Shown here: positions 16,653 through 27,500 of the stretch, piece by piece
Layout of the letters: each line of letters starts with the position of its first letter
Numbering within the stretch: the stretch's first letter is position 1
Assembly: GCA_016716665.1 (NCBI GenBank)
Contig: JADJVH010000011.1
Coordinates: forward strand, 124,001-188,000
Source: Candidatus Opimibacter iunctus
GTDB lineage: Bacteria; Bacteroidota; Bacteroidia; Chitinophagales; Saprospiraceae
Length of the DNA stretch: 64,000 bases
Direction: 5' to 3'
Translations under genes and position numbers: made by a program
Notes under the pieces: model-generated
Databases searched by the model: none
Told to the model about the DNA's origin: nothing
What the model saw: only the letters and a program-made list of their open reading frames with translations

Positions 16653-17400
16653 ACATCTGGTCATTGCATTTTCCGGGGCCTTTGTCTGCGGGATCATCAA
16701 TGCCCTCGCCGGTAACGGGTCTGTCATCACACTGACCATCCTGACCGAACTCCTGGGCCTGCCGGGCAATATTGCCAATGGCACCAACCGTGTAGGCGTC
16801 TTCATGAATACGATCGGGGCACTGACGGGTTTCAGCGGCAAGAAGGAGCAGGAGTATAAGAAGTACTGGCCGTATATATTGCCGGTGATCATCGGCGCGG
16901 TGTTTGGCACCATCCTGGCCACACGGGTTACGCATGACCAGTTTATGGGCGTGTTTAAGATCATGATGGTCGTCATGCTGATCATCATTCTCGTCAAGCC
17001 TGAACGCTGGCTGATCGCACAGGCAGGCAAGAGTATGATGCCCCGTTGGCTGGTCTGGCCGGTGATGCTCCTGATTGGATTCTACGGAGGATTCATCCAG
17101 ATGGGCGTCGGGATATTTTATCTCGCGGTACTGGTGCTCGTCGCACGCTTACCAATGCTGGAATCAAACAAGATCAAGGCAGTGGCAGTGGGTTCATTTA
17201 CCCTGGTAGCATTGATGATTTTCGCTTTTGCCGGACAGGTGATATGGTCTGTCGGCCTGGTCATGGGCATAGCGCAGTTTCTAGGAGGCTGGCTGGCAGC
17301 ACATTATGCGAGTAAAGTGCCTGGAGCAGCCAGAGTGGCGTATGGCATCCTGGTAGTGGCGGTAATACTCTCTGTGCTCAAGCTATTCAACGTTTTTTGA
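16636..17400 (+). CDS. TauE/SafE-family membrane permease
   Basis: 254 residues with about eight hydrophobic segments. The family's repeated half-motifs are seen: FVCGIINALAGNGSVITLTI near the N-terminus and LLIGFYGGFIQMGVGIFYLA in the second half. Family members export sulfite/sulfoacetate or other organosulfur or carboxylate anions; the substrate here is unknown. The start overlaps the end of mce and the next gene begins within 55 bp, so a mce-permease-DUF4783 operon is likely. Confidence 0.88.
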   Translation: MQWTTEHLVIAFSGAFVCGIINALAGNGSVITLTILTELLGLPGNIANGTNRVGVFMNTIGALTGFSGKKEQEYKKYWPYILPVIIGAVFGTILATRVTHDQFMGVFKIMMVVMLIIILVKPERWLIAQAGKSMMPRWLVWPVMLLIGFYGGFIQMGVGIFYLAVLVLVARLPMLESNKIKAVAVGSFTLVALMIFAFAGQVIWSVGLVMGIAQFLGGWLAAHYASKVPGAARVAYGILVVAVILSVLKLFNVF

Positions 17401-17454
17401 TACGCTGATATGAAAAGAACTATTTTTATCCCGACGATGTTAGACTCTTTCAAT

Positions 17455-17829
17455 ATGAGATACACACCATTTCTGGCCATTTTTCTGGCCATCCTTTCTC
17501 CCGCTTTTGCAACAGCCCAGCAGAGTAGCATTGAATCTGCCCTGCAGAAAGGGAATGCCACCGAGTTAGGTACCTATTGCGCTAAATCCGTAGACCGCAT
17601 CCTTCCTGAAGATGATGACACATACAGTGCTGCGGATGCTATAACTGTACTGTCCGATTTTTTCAACAAACAAGGTGTGAAGGGGTATAAGCGTGTTCAC
17701 CTCAACGCTCCCCAGGAAGGGAGGGCCAATTATTCGATCGGCGACCTCTACACTGCAAAAGGTACCTACCGCACCACGATCTATTTTGATACCCAGCAGA
17801 AGATCACCGAGATCCGGATACAGAAATAA
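17455..17829 (+). CDS. DUF4783 periplasmic protein
   Basis: 124 residues from the ATG at 17455, which gives a classical signal peptide (MRYTPFLAIFLAILSPAFATAQ). An ATG at 17410 would add 15 residues and is also possible. The mature part, ~100 residues, has the NTF2-like look of DUF4783: IESALQKGNATELGTYCAKS, ITVLSDFFNKQGVKGYKRVH and TAKGTYRTTIYFDTQQKITE. Function unknown; common in Bacteroidota. A 7-bp tandem repeat begins one base after its TAA. Confidence 0.85.
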   Translation: MRYTPFLAIFLAILSPAFATAQQSSIESALQKGNATELGTYCAKSVDRILPEDDDTYSAADAITVLSDFFNKQGVKGYKRVHLNAPQEGRANYSIGDLYTAKGTYRTTIYFDTQQKITEIRIQK

Positions 17830-17830
17830 T

Positions 17831-17964
17831 CAGTGATCAGTGATCTGTGATCAGTGATCAGTGATCGGACTTCAAGTATCTGTGATCTGTGATCAGTGAT
17901 CGGTCCTCAATTGCTCGCTATTCAACACCCGCTATACAACACCCGCTATTCAACACCCGCTATT
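17831..17964. repeat. Heptanucleotide and 14-bp tandem repeats
   Basis: Five 7-bp units CAGTGAT/CTGTGAT at 17831-17865, three more at 17880-17900, then a 14-bp unit CGCTATTCAACACC at 17916-17957 (three copies plus a half copy to 17964). 14 is twice 7. It starts directly after the DUF4783 stop. Confidence 0.8.
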
Positions 17965-18040
17965 TGAAGTTTGCAACTTCAAATCCATATCTCAAACTTG
18001 GTCTAATGGAAGGATCATAGTAAGTCAGTTTGCAACTGAC
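17963..18040. repeat. Two hairpins sharing a GTT-TGC-AAC core
   Basis: TTTGAAGTT-TGC-AACTTCAAA (17963-17983) and GTCAGTT-TGC-AACTGAC (18024-18040). The outer arms differ but the loop is the same. They lie between converging genes and may act as terminators or be dispersed repeats. Confidence 0.6.
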
Positions 18041-18056
18041 AGGTACATATCATACC

Positions 18057-18091
18057 CTCTGCTCTCTGCTCTCTGCGCTATGCCCTCTGCT
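18057..18091. repeat. Heptanucleotide tandem repeat over the symporter stop codon
   Basis: Five 7-bp units (CTCTGCT, CTCTGCT, CTCTGCG, CTATGCC, CTCTGCT). The - strand TAG at 18078-18080 lies in unit 4, so the repeat encodes the last residues EQRA. Confidence 0.75.
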
Positions 18092-19571
18092 CCTTCTCGC
18101 TGATCAGATAGAGCCCTGCAAACGTCAGCAATCCATTCACCGCCAGGATCAGGAATCCAAACGTCAGTCCGTTGAATAGCTGAACGGAATACGCATTGAG
18201 AAAATACGAAATCACCGGGGCGGCGATGCACACCAGTATCGCATAGCGGTCTCTTATCTTTCGTTTGGTCAACAGGCCAAAGGAAAACAAACCTAGCAGC
18301 GGCCCGTAGGTAAAACCGGCTGCGCGAAACAATTCATTGATGACCGAACCTTTGTTGATGAGCTGGAAGAGCAGGATCACGACTGCAAAGCACATGGCGA
18401 TGATGATATGCACACGCTTGCGGATTTTTGTTTTATAGGCTTCGTCCTTGTATTTAGGTTCTTTTTCAAAACCGATAAAGTCCATACAGACGGTGGTCGT
18501 CATGGCGGTCAGTGTGCCATCGGCACTATTGTAGGCTGAAGCGACCAGTCCGATGATAAAGGCGATACCGATATAGAGGGGGAGGTGCCCCATGGCCAGC
18601 AGTGCATAGAGCTGGTCGGATCGTTCAGGTGCAGCGAGCTCAAGTTTGCCGAGATACATCCATAGCAAAGCCCCCAGGGTGAGGACAAGCAGGTTGGCGA
18701 TAATGAGGATGATCGAAAACAGGTACATGTTTTTCTGCGCTTCGCCGATATTCTTGCAGGAGAGGTTTTTTTGCATCATATCCTGGTCGAGGCCGGTCAT
18801 GACGATAGTGATCAGTGCACCACTCAGAAATTGCTTGTAGAAATTGTTTTCATCAGCCCATCCGCCTTCGAAGAAAAATACTTTAGCATACCCTGCTTCC
18901 CGCATGGCCTGGGGCAAGGAAAAAAGGGACAGGTCGAGTTTGTGCAGGATGGCGATGATCGTCAGGATCACCGCTGCGAGCATGCAGAAGGTCTGGAGTG
19001 TATCAGTAAAGACAATCGTTCGTATACCCCCTCTAAACGTATATACCCATATCAGCGATATTGCCACGATGACCGTCACCGAAAAGGGGATGCCAAAGGG
19101 TTCGCACAGTAAGGTATGAAGGACCATCACTGCAAGGAACATCCGGAAGGCAGAACCTATCATCCTGGACAGCATAAAAAAAGCAGATCCGGTCTTGTAA
19201 GAGACAGGGCCAAATCTCATCCCGAGGTAGGCATAGATGGAGACCAGGTTGAGCCTGTAATATAATGGCATCAGCACCAGGGAGATGGTCATATACCCCA
19301 GCAGGTAGCCCAGTACCACCTGCATATAAGAAAAAGCCTGATTGTGCCCTCCCGCACCCACTACGCCCGGAATCGATATAAAGGTGACCCCCGAGAGGCT
19401 GCTCCCGATCATTCCGATAGCGACCAGATACCATGGAGATTTGTGCCTGTTGATAAAGAAATCATCGGTGGTCGATCCGCGTGAGGTGACCCACGCCAGG
19501 AAGATGAGCAGCAAGAAATAGCCGGCGACTATAGACAGGATCAAAAGGGGGGATATGCCGGAAGTCTCCAT
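18078..19571 (-). CDS. Sodium:solute symporter (SSS family)
   Basis: 497 residues from the ATG at 19571 (METSGISPLLIL). Upstream codons up to 19616 are made of a 7-bp repeat, so a longer start is rejected. About 13 hydrophobic segments with SSS landmarks: TTDDFFINRHKSPWYLVAIGMIGSSLSGVTFISIPG-type region (residues ~34-68), TFRGGIRTIVFTDTLQTF, GLDQDMMQKNLSCKN, and IGLVASAYNSADGTLTAMTT around the Na+ site. The substrate (sugar, sialic acid, amino acid or other) cannot be assigned. Single gene, convergent with DUF4783. Confidence 0.9.
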   Translation of the reverse strand: METSGISPLLILSIVAGYFLLLIFLAWVTSRGSTTDDFFINRHKSPWYLVAIGMIGSSLSGVTFISIPGVVGAGGHNQAFSYMQVVLGYLLGYMTISLVLMPLYYRLNLVSIYAYLGMRFGPVSYKTGSAFFMLSRMIGSAFRMFLAVMVLHTLLCEPFGIPFSVTVIVAISLIWVYTFRGGIRTIVFTDTLQTFCMLAAVILTIIAILHKLDLSLFSLPQAMREAGYAKVFFFEGGWADENNFYKQFLSGALITIVMTGLDQDMMQKNLSCKNIGEAQKNMYLFSIILIIANLLVLTLGALLWMYLGKLELAAPERSDQLYALLAMGHLPLYIGIAFIIGLVASAYNSADGTLTAMTTTVCMDFIGFEKEPKYKDEAYKTKIRKRVHIIIAMCFAVVILLFQLINKGSVINELFRAAGFTYGPLLGLFSFGLLTKRKIRDRYAILVCIAAPVISYFLNAYSVQLFNGLTFGFLILAVNGLLTFAGLYLISEKEQRA

Positions 19572-19590
19572 GGCCGGAAAGATAATAAAA

Positions 19591-19618
19591 GGCAGGGAGC
19601 AGGGGGCAAGGGGCAAGG
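19591..19618. repeat. Heptanucleotide repeat upstream of the symporter
   Basis: Four 7-bp units (GGCAGGG, AGCAGGG, GGCAAGG, GGCAAGG), 20 bp upstream of the symporter start. Confidence 0.7.
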
Positions 19619-19645
19619 AGAGTAAAATAGTTTGTCATCGATGAC

Positions 19646-19702
19646 AAACAAAAGTGCCATAGGCACGGCCGATTTTGTTGCCAGGGATTTCAATCCCTGA
19701 AA
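19646..19702. repeat. 57-bp dispersed repeat, copy 1
   Basis: Identical to 19789-19845. It contains two small hairpins, GTGCC-ATA-GGCAC and CAGGGATT-TC-AATCCCTG. No coding potential. Confidence 0.8.
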
Positions 19703-19738
19703 AGGCGAAAGAGGCGAGAGAGGCCAAAGAGGCGAAAG
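19703..19738. repeat. 9-bp tandem repeat
   Basis: Four units AGGCGAAAG/AGGCGAGAG/AGGCCAAAG/AGGCGAAAG immediately after the first 57-bp repeat, followed by GCATAGC-GCATAGG. Confidence 0.65.
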
Positions 19739-19788
19739 GCATAGCGCATAGGGAAAAAGTAAAAATAAAAAGTTCGTCACTCGGGACA

Positions 19789-19845
19789 AAACAAAAGTGC
19801 CATAGGCACGGCCGATTTTGTTGCCAGGGATTTCAATCCCTGAAA
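19789..19845. repeat. 57-bp dispersed repeat, copy 2
   Basis: Exact second copy of 19646-19702, spaced 143 bp start to start. A stub of a third copy (CAAAAGTGCC) follows at 19846. Confidence 0.8.
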
Positions 19846-19998
19846 CAAAAGTGCCGGACAAAGCCCCCAGCCCCATCGGGGCGTCATGTCTGTAGCACGG
19901 GTATGGATCATTTTTTTCCCCCGGGGCTTCGCAGTACACAGGCGATGTGCTGAGCGGAGTCGAAGTAGGACAGCCCGCACGGGTGCAGGGGCTGAAAG

Positions 19999-20019
19999 GG
20001 CAGGGAGCAAGGGGCAGGG
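19999..20019. repeat. Heptanucleotide repeat
   Basis: Three 7-bp units (GGCAGGG, AGCAAGG, GGCAGGG), the same family as 19591-19618. Confidence 0.65.
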
Positions 20020-20040
20020 GGAAATGGGATATCTCCTTAA

Positions 20041-20581
20041 AAGTATTGTGCTTCATTGAAATATAATACTCTATACATAACATGTATTTCTAATATCATT
20101 TTCCTGCCACCACCTTTTGTGCTGAAGTTTCTCCGGGTTTGGATTTTGACCTGCGGCAAATCAACAAAAGTGCGGCATGTGTCGATTTGTTAATACAATC
20201 CCATTCTAATCAAATTCTCATGAAACAAATGAATGAACTGCGCGGATTTAAAGCATTTGTTTTACCTTTCTTGCCGGTTTCACAATATCAGGGCTACAAA
20301 TTTCAGACCCCACTTTGCCATTTGTTGCAAAGCGAGCGTATAATGCTGCGCTTTGGGAAAGGCATATACCAGATGGAACTGATCCTTTGTCATCAGACGC
20401 TATCGGGGATACCTTGAAATAGCTATTGTTGTTGCACGGCTGCATGTCGGGACTTGATTATAAAGGGTCTTCATGTCTCCAACCTGGGCCGGCACCACTG
20501 CAACATCATGCTTATAGCTTTTAGCTTAATTGATTTTAAGAACTAATGAATTTGTCTGCTCACCCGAATTAAATCAACCTG
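20041..20581. other. Intergenic stretch without a supported gene
   Basis: Reading both strands gives only short open frames (for example from ATG 20220 to 20417) without a recognisable domain or signal peptide. It separates the symporter from the first giant secreted-protein gene and probably holds that gene's promoter and leader; no TAnnTTTG box was clear. Confidence 0.5.
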
Positions 20582-20779
20582 ATGGAAAAGTATAATATGC
20601 AAAACCCAAACTCCAGAATTCCTTTTCCGCTTTATTTTATTTCCTTATTCCTTATATCTATGAGACAACATCTACCTGCCACTATGGCTGAGGGGTTCAA
20701 TCCTTCCTGTGCTGAACGCACCACCTCCAACCGGTTTGCCCGTATTTCAATGCTGGGCATAATGGTTTCTTTTTTATAA
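20582..20779 (+). CDS. Giant protein 1, N-terminal fragment (signal peptide start)
   Basis: 65 codons ending in TAA at 20777-20779. Its last residues (RFARISMLGIMVSF) are the first half of a signal peptide. The other half (MVTASSVHAQ) lies one frame away directly downstream. Adding one T to the T6 run at 20770-20775 joins them into one peptide, with cleavage after VHAQ. The true start may be this ATG or an internal one (for example MAEGFNPSC). Read as the 5' end of the gene continuing to 29293. Confidence 0.6.
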   Translation: MEKYNMQNPNSRIPFPLYFISLFLISMRQHLPATMAEGFNPSCAERTTSNRFARISMLGIMVSFL

Positions 20780-21432
20780 TGGTTACAGCCTCATCCGTAC
20801 ATGCACAAAATGTAATAGTAAACCCGGGAGCCGGCTCTTATCCTACGCTGAAAGATGCGTTTGATGCGATCAATGCCGGAACACATACAGGGACGATCAC
20901 AGTCGATATCGTCAATAATACAACGGAAACCGCGACTGCTGTATTAAATGCCAGCGGCACCGGGTCATCTTCTTATACCACTATCCTGATTCAACCAAGC
21001 GGTGGCGCAGCCAGATCCATCAGTGGAGCAATTACAGCAGGAAGTCCAATGGTAGATTTCAACGGAGCGGACAACGTAACTGTTGACGGATTGAATACCG
21101 GAGGAAACTCCCTCACCATTTCGAATACTACTGCTTCTGCTACCTCAGGAACAAGTACGATCAGGTTTCAGACAGATGCCACCAACAATACGATTATCCG
21201 TTGTTCTATATTAGGTTCAGCTACAATGGCCAATGCCACAAACGGAGGCAATATCTGGTTTGGATCGGCTGCAGTTACAACCGGTAATGACAACAATACA
21301 ATCTCTACCTGCAACATCGGTCCGGCAGGCTCAAACCTGCCTTCAAAATGTATTTATTTCAGTGGTACTTCAAATACAGATCCGGGAACAGCCAACAGCG
21401 GTATCGTCATCACCAACAATAATATTTTTTGA
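20779..21432 (+). CDS. Giant protein 1, first beta-helix fragment
   Basis: 217 codons. After the signal-peptide end (SSVHAQ) comes VIVNPGAGSYPTLKDAFDAI, the start of a right-handed beta-helix (pectin-lyase-like) with regular N/T/G-rich coils such as GADNVTVDGLNTGG and NNTIIRCSILG. It stops at an in-frame TGA (21430-21432), after which the same frame continues with matching sequence. Moving one T across the GAC (T6 to T5 and T4 to T5) would read IFDFFSA and remove the stop. Confidence 0.75.
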   Translation: MVTASSVHAQNVIVNPGAGSYPTLKDAFDAINAGTHTGTITVDIVNNTTETATAVLNASGTGSSSYTTILIQPSGGAARSISGAITAGSPMVDFNGADNVTVDGLNTGGNSLTISNTTASATSGTSTIRFQTDATNNTIIRCSILGSATMANATNGGNIWFGSAAVTTGNDNNTISTCNIGPAGSNLPSKCIYFSGTSNTDPGTANSGIVITNNNIF

Positions 21433-21549
21433 CTTTTCAGTGCCACTGTATCTACATCAGGTATTGATTTAAATAGTGGCACTGTAGGTACCACCATTTC
21501 AAATAACAGATTCTACCAGACCGCCACCAGGACACAGTCCACGGTCTCG

Positions 21550-24500
21550 TTGTCTCATCGTCCGATTAGCATCAACAATTCCAATGGCAATGGTTACCAG
21601 ATCACCGGGAATATTATTGGTTTTGCCAATAGTTCCGGCACCGGGGCCTATACTTTTGTGTTTCCATCAACTTCCGGAGGCTCCTTTATCCCTATCTTCT
21701 TAACCGTAGGAACTGCGACTGCTACCAGTGTCCAGAATAATACTATCGCTGGTATTGCCATTTCAGGAGCAGCATCTGGAACCAGTTCATCAGCACCCTT
21801 CAGGGGCATTTACGTTTCCAGCGGATTGACTACAATCGGTGATGTAACGGGAAACACCATTGGCAGCCAATCTGCAACCGGGAGTATTACCTATACCTCC
21901 AGTTCAACAGGAGCTAGTGATGTGATCGGTATCTTTAATTTTGGTTCATCCAACTGGACTACAAATAATAATACTGTAGGGGGGATCACGGTTGCCAATT
22001 CAAGTACAGGGGCATCCAATGCTTATGGTATCCGCGTAAATACAGGCTCAACGGTTACCTGGTCATGCCAGAATAATATTGTCGGGGGTACCGTAGCCAA
22101 TTCCATCCAGAGTACTAGTACGGCAGTAGGTACGACAGTGCAAGGGATCAAGAACGATAATCCGATTGGGACAATCACCGGAAATACGGTCAGGAATCTG
22201 ACAGCCGCAGGTGGAACCGGCACGACTACTGCAGCCTCGGTGATCGGTATTTCAGTTACAGCTTCCTCAGCTAACCACACCGTTTCTCAAAATACTATTT
22301 ACAGCCTGTCAAATTCGAACACGACAGCAGCAACTGTCGTGACAGGGATTCAATATACCGCTACTTCAGGTACGAACCTTGTTGCGCGTAACTTTATTTA
22401 TGGATTGACTTCCGCTTCCAACAGCGCGACGGCTGAGATCAATGGTATCCGGGTAGCAGGCGGTACGACAACCTATCGCAACAATATGATTGCCGTCGGC
22501 GCAGGAGTGACGAATGCAGTCATTATAAGTGGTATTAATGAGCCACTCGGGACAGATAACTTTTTCCACAATAGCGTATTTATTGATGGAGCCCCTACAG
22601 CAGGAGCAGCAAGTAGCTATGCATTCAACAGTACACAGACCGTCAATACGCGGAGTTTCAGAGACAATCTTTTTGTCAATGCCAGGAGCAACAGTGGTGC
22701 AACCGGAAAAAATTATGCCGTCCGGGTAGGGGGGACTACACCTAATCCAACAGGATTGACGATCAACAACAATGTCTACCTTGCCAGTGGTACAGGCGCC
22801 GTATTTGGTTTTTTCAATTCACTTGATGTAGCAGATCTTACTGCATGGAGAACTGCGGTTGGCCAGGATCTTGCCAGTTTTAACGGAGACCCAAAGTATG
22901 TTGATCCAACCAATGCAACACCTGATCTCCATCTGTCCACACTATTGACTACGGTCGCCGAAGGAAACGGAGCGGATTTGGGCATCCTGGATGATTATGA
23001 CGGGCAGACGCGTTCAGGACTCACACCAGTTGATATAGGTGCTGATGCTGGTAATTTTATGGGTGTCGATTTGACACAGCCAGGCATCACCTATGCCGTG
23101 CTTAACAACACATCCTGTCTTACAGACAGAATGTTGTCATCAACGATTACAGACGGAAGTGGCATCAATACTACTGCCGGAACAAAACCAAGGCTCTATT
23201 ATAAGAAATCCACTGAAGCCAATACCTATGTCGGCAATACGAGTGCTGATAATGGTTGGAAGTATGTCGAGGCTACAAATAGTTCATCCCCATTTTCTTT
23301 TACAACGAATTACGCTCTTTTGACATCTCCAATTGCTCTCGGAGATTCTATCTCATACTTTGTTGTAGCCCAGGATCTTGCAGCTACGCCCAACGTGGGC
23401 ATTAACAGTGGCACATTCACAGCTGCACCAGCAAGTGTTGTCCTGGCATCAGGTAATTTTCCGCTGACAGGTACAGTCAGGGGATATAAGATTGTAGCTG
23501 TAGGCCTAAGTGGAACGGTGACGATTGGTGCTGCAGGTACCTATCCCAGTCTGACGGCAGCTTCCACAGGATTGTTTAACGCAATCAATACCAGTGGCTT
23601 GTCCAACAGTCTTACCGTGGAAATTTTGGATGCCAGTGTCGCTGAGACAGGTGCTGTTGCCCTAAATGCTATAAATTATAACGGATGTGTGGCAGGTCCA
23701 TACACGTTGACCATCAAACCGGCCTCAGGCGTCACCACTACATTAAGTGCAAGTGTTGCCACTGGTGCGGTTATCAAATTGAATGGAGCCGATAATGTGA
23801 CCATAGACGGTTCCAACAATGGCTCTTCATCGCGAAACCTCACGTTTGCCAATACCAACGTAGCCACCTCCGGCAACGCAGTAATCTGGCTGGCAGCTCC
23901 TGCTTCAGGAAATGGTGCCAATAATAACATCATTAAAAATTGCATCATTGAAGGAAATGCTGCTGCGACAACCTTAATAGGGATGTATATTGGGGGTAGC
24001 ACTACCATTTCAACTACCGCGGCAGGCCTTGAAAACAATAACAACAATACCATTCAGAATAACCTCTTCAGAAAATCCCAATATGGTCTGGCTTTGTTTG
24101 GTTATCTGGGAGCATCGCCGGACAATAATAACGTGATCAACAATAACAACTTTGGGACATCTGTAGCCGGTGAAGGATTCCTTCTCGAGGGGATTCATGC
24201 CGACAGGCAGAATGCCCTGGTCGTATCAGGCAATGAGGTTCAGAATGTAAAAAGCTCTGGCACAGCTTCAGCTGCCATGTATGGGATTCGGTTGCTTGAT
24301 TTCAAAAACGGACAAGCCTATAAAAACAATGTGCACAATCTGAATTATTCAGGTACAAGCACAGCCAAGATTTATGGCATTGCGGTTCAAAGTTCAACCT
24401 ATACCACTGTCGGAAATCCATCTCAGGCATTGATTTATAATAACCTGGTGTATGATCTTACTTCAACCGGAACAAGTGCGACCTGGAATATGTCAGGTAT

Positions 24501-27500
24501 GTATGCGGGTCAGGGATATGGGGACAAATATTACTTTAATTCCATTCACCTGACGGGCCAGCTCAACAACAGCTCAAGTGGATTCTGTGCTGCGTTTGCC
24601 AATGGCGATGATAATATCACGTCATTTGGTACTAATCTGGATGTGAGGAACAATATATTCAGCCTTACAGGTTCTTCGCTTGGAGGGAATGTTTGGGCGT
24701 ATTATTCAAGGGCGGCCTCTTTGTCAGGAACCATCCAGAATAATAACGTGCTCCGTTGCGCCGGGACCGGGGCTACTAATAATGTAGGACGTCTCAACAG
24801 TCTTAACTATGCTACACTTGCACTCTGGCAGGCGGCCAGTAGTGTGGATGCCAATTCTTTGGAATCAGACCCTGTATTTAACAGCTCTACGAATCTGATT
24901 CCTTTTACAGGATCACCTACAGTGGGTGCGGGTGCTAACGGAACGGGGATCACAACCGACTATATATCTTTTACCAGGAACACCCCTCCTACGATTGGAG
25001 CATATGAGCAGACCGGGGACTTCGCAGCACCTTCCATTACGTATTCGGCCTTGAGCAATACAGCCTGTAACCTGGGTCCATTGGTTACAGCTACAATAAC
25101 AGATCTTGCAGGAGTGAATTCGGTACCGGGTACCAAACCCCGCCTTTATTACAAGAAGTCCACTGATCTAAATACATATGCTGGAAATACAAGTGCAGAC
25201 AACGGGTGGAAATATGTAGAAGCGTCTAATGGCTCTTCACCATTCACGCTCACAATGGATTTTACCTTGTTGCAGGCGGCAGTGGTGGCCGGCGACATCA
25301 TCCAGTATTTTGTGGTTGCCCAGGACCTAGCTGGCACTCCTAATGTTGGCATCAATGCAGGAACCTTTAGTATCAACCCAGCAAGTGTTGCACTGATTGC
25401 AGCCAACTTCCCGGTTACCGGAATGAACAGTTATACCATCCTGAATCCCGGACTGACAGGTACAGTTACGATTGGTGCAGCCGGAACCTACACCAGTCTG
25501 ACAGAAGCTGGCGGCCTCTTTGCAGAAATTAACACCAAAGGATTATCCGGCAACTTGTTGGCACAGATTATAGATCCAACCTTGACAGAAAACGGCACCA
25601 ATATGCTGAATGCCATGATCTCTACCGGATGCACGGGCGGACCATTTACGCTAACGATCAAGCCAACGATGACTACTACCATCTCAGGAAGCAGTACTAC
25701 CGCCATCATCCGCCTGAATGGTGCAGACAATGTCATCATTGATGGATCAATAGGGTCCACAACCAATACAGTTTGTCCACCAGTTGCTGCAAGCAGAGAC
25801 CTGACCATTGTCAATAGTAATACCGGAACTTCTTCCGCGATCGTATGGATGCAAACGAATGGATCAGATGCTGCTACTAACAATACAGTAATGAATTGCA
25901 TCCTGACTGGTAATTCAAACACCACCACATTGTTTGGAGTGGGTAGTGGTAGTTCATCGATCAGTATTACTTCCCTTGGAACCGGTAATAACAACAACTC
26001 CTTTGTCAACAACGCCATCAGTAAGACGCAATATGGGATTTATTCCCAGGGGGCAAGTACAGCGAATAAGAATACCGGGACTACCATCAATCAAAATGTG
26101 ATCAATGCAGTGTCTCCCAACAACGTAGCCAGAGGGGGCATATGGACAGGATTTGAAAACAACCTGACCATTTCAGGGAATACAGTTTCTGAGATAGCTC
26201 TTTCAGGTTCTCCGGATATTTTCGGTATTTCACTGGGTACAGGCACCACCATGAGTGCTACAGCGCTGGGTACAAATGAAGTGACCAATGCCACTGTAAC
26301 TAAAAATGTCATTGGCAATGTGATCAATTCCGGTACTTTTTCTGCAGGAGGTATTGTAGTGGCTGCCGCCACTTCAGGCACCAACCTGATTGCCAATAAC
26401 ATGATATATGGTGTAACTGCAAATGGTACCAGCGGGGATTTCGCAGGAGGTATCGTCATTGGTGGAGGTACAGGATCAACCACCAGGATCTACTATAATA
26501 CGGTCTCTATGCAGGGCACCGTTACGGGTGGAACTTCTGCAAGCCAGACTGCGGCATGTCTTGCAGTGACCACTTCAACAGAGCCGACCCTGGATATGCG
26601 GAACAATATATTCACTGCTACTCAAATTGGTAATTCAGGAGCCACACTTCGCTTTGCATCCATAGCACTTGGCTATAGTACATATGCCCTGTTGACGTCC
26701 AATAACAATGACTTGTATAGTGCAGGGGCAGGTCCTGGTACATATACAATAGGCATTACAGGTGGAGTCGCGGCCGGAACCAGCAGGACAACACTGGCTG
26801 CCTGGCAAACAGAAACCAGTAAAGACGGTGCTTCTCTCAACATCCTGCCTGTCTTTGTAACTTCTTCAAATTTGCATCTCGTAACTTCCGATCCCGCAAA
26901 CCTTCCGCTGGACAATGGCGCAGTAACGGTTTCAGTAACGGATGATATTGATTGTGATACACGGATGACAGATATTGGCGCTGATGAATTTATACCACCG
27001 GCATGTAGCGCCGCTACAGGTGGAACAGCAGCCATCACCGGGCCGTCCACTTTCTGTACTTCCGGTACTCCGGTCATTACAGCTTCAGGCTATTCTGTTG
27101 GTACAGGTAGTGGATATCAGTGGATGTACTCCACTTCAATTGGTGATTATCCAGGTTCAGGTACTGTCGTGATGGGACAAACCAATCCGTCCACACTCAG
27201 TACTGGAGTGGTTTCAACCACAACATACTATTGGCTCAGGGTGACCTGCATTACGGGTATGACAACGGATAATTCCAATATGCTGACAGTCACGATTATC
27301 CCTCCTCCGACAGCCTCACTTTCGCCAACAGGCACAGTGAATGTTTGTCCTCCTACATCATCACAATTACTGACCTCCTCTACAAATGCATCTTCTCCTA
27401 CCTATGTGTGGAAAAAGGATGGAGTCGTCATTGGTGGTGAAACCAACCCAACGTATACAGCCACCACGACCGGAGGATATACAGTACTCATCACTGATGG

